A program made the position numbers and the translations under genes. Positions 5,646 through 8,282 of a stretch of 8,282 nucleotides of DNA are shown piece after piece (within the stretch, counting starts at the first letter, position 1; every line of letters begins with the position of its first letter). This stretch comes from Pseudomonadota bacterium. GTDB lineage: Bacteria; Desulfobacterota; JAPLJL01. The stretch spans positions 1-8,282 of the forward strand of contig JAPLJL010000276.1 in assembly GCA_026388615.1 (NCBI GenBank), given 5' to 3'. The notes below the pieces were generated by a model. That model was not told where the DNA came from and made no database searches. It saw only the letters and a program-made list of their open reading frames with translations.

Positions 5646-5699
5646 AGCCGTCCCGCCCGGACGATCGGATAGATTTAATCGTAAAAAAGACGGACGGCT
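5646..5699 (+). repeat. Two-tier hairpin upstream of the DUF3160 gene
   Basis: AGCCGTCC (5646-5653) pairs perfectly with GGACGGCT (5692-5699), and inside it ACGAT (5661-5665) pairs with ATCGT (5678-5682). It lies about 75 nt before the DUF3160 start and could be a structured 5' leader. I recognise no riboswitch consensus. Confidence 0.5.
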
Positions 5700-5763
5700 G
5701 ATGTACTTCTGTAAACAATCCAGAGATAATTAGGTCCAGATCAAGATAGGGGGCTTAACGGAA

Positions 5764-5770
5764 AAGGAGG
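5764..5770 (+). promoter_or_regulatory. Strong ribosome binding site for the DUF3160 gene
   Basis: AAGGAGG lies 5 nt before the ATG at 5776. It is the clearest Shine-Dalgarno in the window and fixes the start of the gene. Confidence 0.93.
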
Positions 5771-5775
5771 AAATA

Positions 5776-8088
5776 ATGTCCCACCCGTGGAAATATTTCC
5801 TGAAATGTTTGGGATCGGTTTTGCTTATTCTCTTCGGGACCAGCTGCGCCGCCCACTCGGAAACCATCGAATTGAAGCCCCTCCCGGGGGAACAGGTCTC
5901 CTCGGACCGCTTCGCCTCCTACTCCCAGCCCGTTAAGGCGGAGGCCCAGCCGAAAATCCCTTCCTTGGTTTTCCCTCTGGCCCCGGCCCGGGTAAAGAAT
6001 TATCAAGATATTTCCGCCAAGTTTACCTTGAAGGGGCCGAGGGAAAAGCTTCTGCTCAAAAATGGATTTGTCGTCATCGACTATGGGCGGACGGACGACA
6101 TCGTGAAGCCCTATAAGGACATAAAAGAAGCGGGGGTGCCCGTCTTCGTCACCTCCGACACCCTGCTCCATCTCTACCATATCCAGTTCGACGAAACCCT
6201 CAAAAACATCGAGGAAAAGGAATTCTACCCTGACCTGATCAAACTCAGCCAGTTTTTAATGGATAAATCCTTGGCCCTGTCCTCATCCCTGAAAAAAGAT
6301 CTGAAAGATGCCGCCCGGAGAAACGCGGCCTTTTTCGCCGTCGCCCTCAAGCTCCTGAAACCGGACGCCTCCATCCCCAAATCCGTGTCCAAGGAAGTGG
6401 AATGGGAACTTGACCATATCGACAAACACGCCGGGTTTCCCGGAAGCCCTTTCGATCCTTCTGATCTGCAAAAAGTCGAAGAAAATTCGATCTTCCGCTA
6501 CATGGAGGACTACTCCCAGTATGTCCCCCGCGGCCATTACACCCGCAGCGAAGAATTGAAAAGATATTTCAAGGCGATGATGTGGTACGGCCGGATGACC
6601 TTCCTTTTGAAGGGTCTGGAGCCCCATGGCCCCATAGCCCCTCCGGCCCAGGCCCTGATCTCCCCGGAGTCCGCCAAGGTCCAAACCCTGCAGGCCGCCC
6701 TGATCGCTTCCGCCGCGGGGGAGATCCTGCCCGACCAGAGGTCCGTAGCCCAGGTCTGGGACCGGATTTACCTGGTCACCGCTTTCTACGTGGGTTTTTC
6801 CGACGATCTTTCCATCTACGACTATCGGGATGTCTTGAAAAAGGTTTGGGGCACGAAATTCTCCCGGAAAGATCTTGATAATGACCGGAAGCTTTTTGAA
6901 TTCAAGGCAGAATTTGCCCGCAAACCCTCCCCGCAAATCTACGGGGGTACCGGCCAGTCCGGCTTAAAGGTGGGCCCTGGCGAGCCCTTTACCCCTGAGC
7001 AACTCGACAAAATCCTCGACCAAACCAAGGGGATGCGTTTCATGGGACAGCGTTTCGTCCCGGATTCCTATCTGATGAGCCAGCTCGTGTCCCCCGCGGC
7101 GGGGGATTACCTCGGGAAACGCAATCCCCGGCCGTTCACCTGGATCCCGATCCCGGAAGGCGAGGTCCGCGGCTTCCCCCGGGGGCTGGATGTCATGCGG
7201 CTGCTTGGCTCCCGGCGGGCCGGGGAGATCCTCCAGTCCGAGGGGGATACCGAGTATTCCTTTTATCAAAGCCAGTTCGACAAGCTGCAGAAGGAATTCG
7301 CCGCCCTCAACGAAAAGGACTGGAATAAGAATCTCTACTGGAGCTGGCTTAATGCTCTCCGGGCTTTGCTCCAGGAATTCCCGGCCGGCTACCAATCCTT
7401 CATGCAAAATCCGGCCTGGCTGGACAAGGAATTGAACGCCGCCCTGGGATCGTGGTCATCCCTCCGGCACGATACTATTTTGTATGTAAAACAAAGCTAC
7501 ACCCCCACCATGGCCAGGGAATGCGCCGAGCGGCCCGGTCCGGTCGAGAAACCGGTGGTGGGTTATGTCGAGCCGGTGGCGGAGTTTTACGCCCGCCTGG
7601 TGGCGATGACCCGGATGACCAATCAGGGCCTGAAGGATCTGCAGGTTTTGGACCCCGCCTCCGAAGCCCGGCTCGCGAGCCTGGAAGAAATCCTCTCGCG
7701 CCTCCTCGAAATCACCCGGAAAGAGCTCCGCAACGAGGAACTCCAGGAAGATGACTATGCCTTCATCCGGAATTTCGGGGAAAGCCTGCAATCGGCGATA
7801 GCGGGGGTGGACGCCAAGGGGATGAAAACCACCATCATCGCCGATGTTCATACCGACCAGAACACTAAGAACTGCCTGGAGGAAGGAACCGGGTATGTGG
7901 ATTTAATTCTCGCGGCTTACCAGGTGCCGGACGGGAGGATCATTATCGGGGCCGGACCGGTCCTGTCATATTACGAGTTCAAGCACCCGATGGGAGACCG
8001 TCTGACGGATGAAAAGTGGCAGGGAATGCTCGCGGGGGGACAGGCCCCGGAAAAACCCGGGTGGGCGAAGAGCTATACGGCGGAATGA
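5776..8088 (+). CDS. Exported DUF3160-domain protein
   Basis: This 770-residue protein matches the DUF3160 family by its hallmark stretches. These are KNGFVVIDYGRTDDIV (95-110), VPVFVTSDTLLHLYHIQFDE (121-140), and near the C-terminus ADVHTD (689-694), CLEEGTGYVD (700-709) and GPVLSYYEFKHP (727-738). The family has no established biochemical function. The N-terminus (basic n-region with Lys6 and Lys10, hydrophobic CLGSVLLILF at 11-20, then GTSC with Cys24) is a signal peptide. A lipoprotein is possible, but Gly at the -3 position is unusual for a lipobox, so cleavage by signal peptidase I is also possible. Export to the periplasm or envelope is the inference. The conserved Asp/His/Glu residues (D128, H132, H135, D690, H692, E702, E703) would suit a metal or catalytic site, but this is not shown. 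The start is fixed by AAGGAGG. The gene stands alone, with repeat arrays on both sides and no obvious partner. Confidence 0.93.
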   Translation: MSHPWKYFLKCLGSVLLILFGTSCAAHSETIELKPLPGEQVSSDRFASYSQPVKAEAQPKIPSLVFPLAPARVKNYQDISAKFTLKGPREKLLLKNGFVVIDYGRTDDIVKPYKDIKEAGVPVFVTSDTLLHLYHIQFDETLKNIEEKEFYPDLIKLSQFLMDKSLALSSSLKKDLKDAARRNAAFFAVALKLLKPDASIPKSVSKEVEWELDHIDKHAGFPGSPFDPSDLQKVEENSIFRYMEDYSQYVPRGHYTRSEELKRYFKAMMWYGRMTFLLKGLEPHGPIAPPAQALISPESAKVQTLQAALIASAAGEILPDQRSVAQVWDRIYLVTAFYVGFSDDLSIYDYRDVLKKVWGTKFSRKDLDNDRKLFEFKAEFARKPSPQIYGGTGQSGLKVGPGEPFTPEQLDKILDQTKGMRFMGQRFVPDSYLMSQLVSPAAGDYLGKRNPRPFTWIPIPEGEVRGFPRGLDVMRLLGSRRAGEILQSEGDTEYSFYQSQFDKLQKEFAALNEKDWNKNLYWSWLNALRALLQEFPAGYQSFMQNPAWLDKELNAALGSWSSLRHDTILYVKQSYTPTMARECAERPGPVEKPVVGYVEPVAEFYARLVAMTRMTNQGLKDLQVLDPASEARLASLEEILSRLLEITRKELRNEELQEDDYAFIRNFGESLQSAIAGVDAKGMKTTIIADVHTDQNTKNCLEEGTGYVDLILAAYQVPDGRIIIGAGPVLSYYEFKHPMGDRLTDEKWQGMLAGGQAPEKPGWAKSYTAE

Positions 8089-8095
8089 ATAATCG

Positions 8096-8198
8096 GGTCT
8101 CAGGTCTCAGGTGATGAATGACCGGTCAAAAATCAGGTCATGGGTCCGAGGCAATCGGTTCTGGGTAAAGACCCAACACCTAACACCTATCACCAACT
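8096..8198. repeat. 7-bp dyad array (GGT/ACC type), long copy
   Basis: GG-starting heptamers begin at 8096, 8103, 8110, 8124, 8136, 8143, 8150, 8157 and 8164. There is one off-type unit at 8117 and one 5-bp phase shift at 8131. The hinge GGTAAAG is followed by ACC-starting units at 8171 (ACCCAAC), 8178, 8185 and 8192. The GG cores at 8164, 8157, 8150 and 8143 face ACC cores at 8171, 8178, 8185 and 8192 about one exact centre. TGGGT/ACCCA forms the tip hairpin. The array starts 8 bp after the DUF3160 stop. Confidence 0.9.
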
Positions 8199-8203
8199 TC
8201 TCT

Positions 8204-8259
8204 CTCCTTGCTCCTTGCTCCTTGCTCCCTGCGCCCTGCTCTTTGCTCCTGTATCCTTG
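8204..8259. repeat. 7-bp tandem array, CTCCTTG type
   Basis: Eight heptamers run from 8204. The first three are identical CTCCTTG, then come single or double variants such as CTCCCTG and CGCCCTG. The series degrades after 8259 but C/T-rich near-units continue to the window edge. It follows the previous array after a 5-bp T/C stretch, so the two abut. Confidence 0.92.
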
Positions 8260-8282
8260 AACCCTTGACCCCTCGGCCCCTC

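Noticed and set aside
5776..5847. Firm lipoprotein call for the DUF3160 protein
   Set aside because: The candidate lipobox GTSC has Gly at -3, so a signal peptidase I substrate is equally possible.
1700..8259. CRISPR array
   Set aside because: The repeats are 7-15 bp units without unique spacers of constant length, and no cas genes are present.

Overview
The window is a GC-rich bacterial chromosome segment with four recognisable protein-coding loci, one gene end, and unusually long repeat-filled intergenic regions. The signs point to an uncultured, probably Gram-negative and possibly anaerobic bacterium: strong AGGAGG-type ribosome binding sites, a PAS-GGDEF protein, an Acr3-type arsenite transporter remnant, a DUF3160 exported protein, and an Ala/Pro-rich protein tail of the kind seen on some SecG proteins. 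Desulfobacterota or a similar lineage is my guess. I cannot fix the taxon from the sequence alone.

Layout. 1-183 is the Ala/Pro-rich C-terminal tail of a + strand gene, closed by a textbook intrinsic terminator (222-248). 249-528 has no gene but three hairpin-forming inverted repeats. 529-924 is the C-terminal third of an Acr3 arsenite efflux permease that has lost its N-terminal two thirds. Its stop codon overlaps the start of a 254-residue Cys-containing protein of unknown family (924-1688). A palindromic 7-bp array (1700-1801) leads into a PAS-GGDEF diguanylate cyclase (1809-2723) that keeps its active site and RxxD inhibitory site. A repeat-rich gap (2724-3178) separates it from a convergent, minus-strand ABC-F ATPase (3179-5152). 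The 5153-5775 gap carries 9-bp, 7-bp and 12-bp tandem arrays, GC-rich dispersed repeats and a 153-bp palindromic element. It is followed by a DUF3160 protein with an export signal (5776-8088), and the window ends in the longest 7-bp array (8096-8259).

How the genes work together. Apart from the acr3 remnant and the 254-residue gene, which are probably cotranscribed, the genes look like independent units: c-di-GMP signalling, ribosome-associated ABC-F function, and an exported protein of unknown role. No defence system, CRISPR array, tRNA or rRNA is visible.

The most unusual signal is between the genes. Degenerate tandem arrays with a strict 7-bp period recur in every large gap. Several are arranged as dyads in which a short core (GGT with ACC, CTAAT with ATTAG, GTnAGA with TCTnAC) sits every 7 bp on both arms of a palindrome, so cores on opposite arms face each other in exact register. 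I know of heptameric STRR repeats in cyanobacteria, but I cannot name this dyad-lattice form as a described family.
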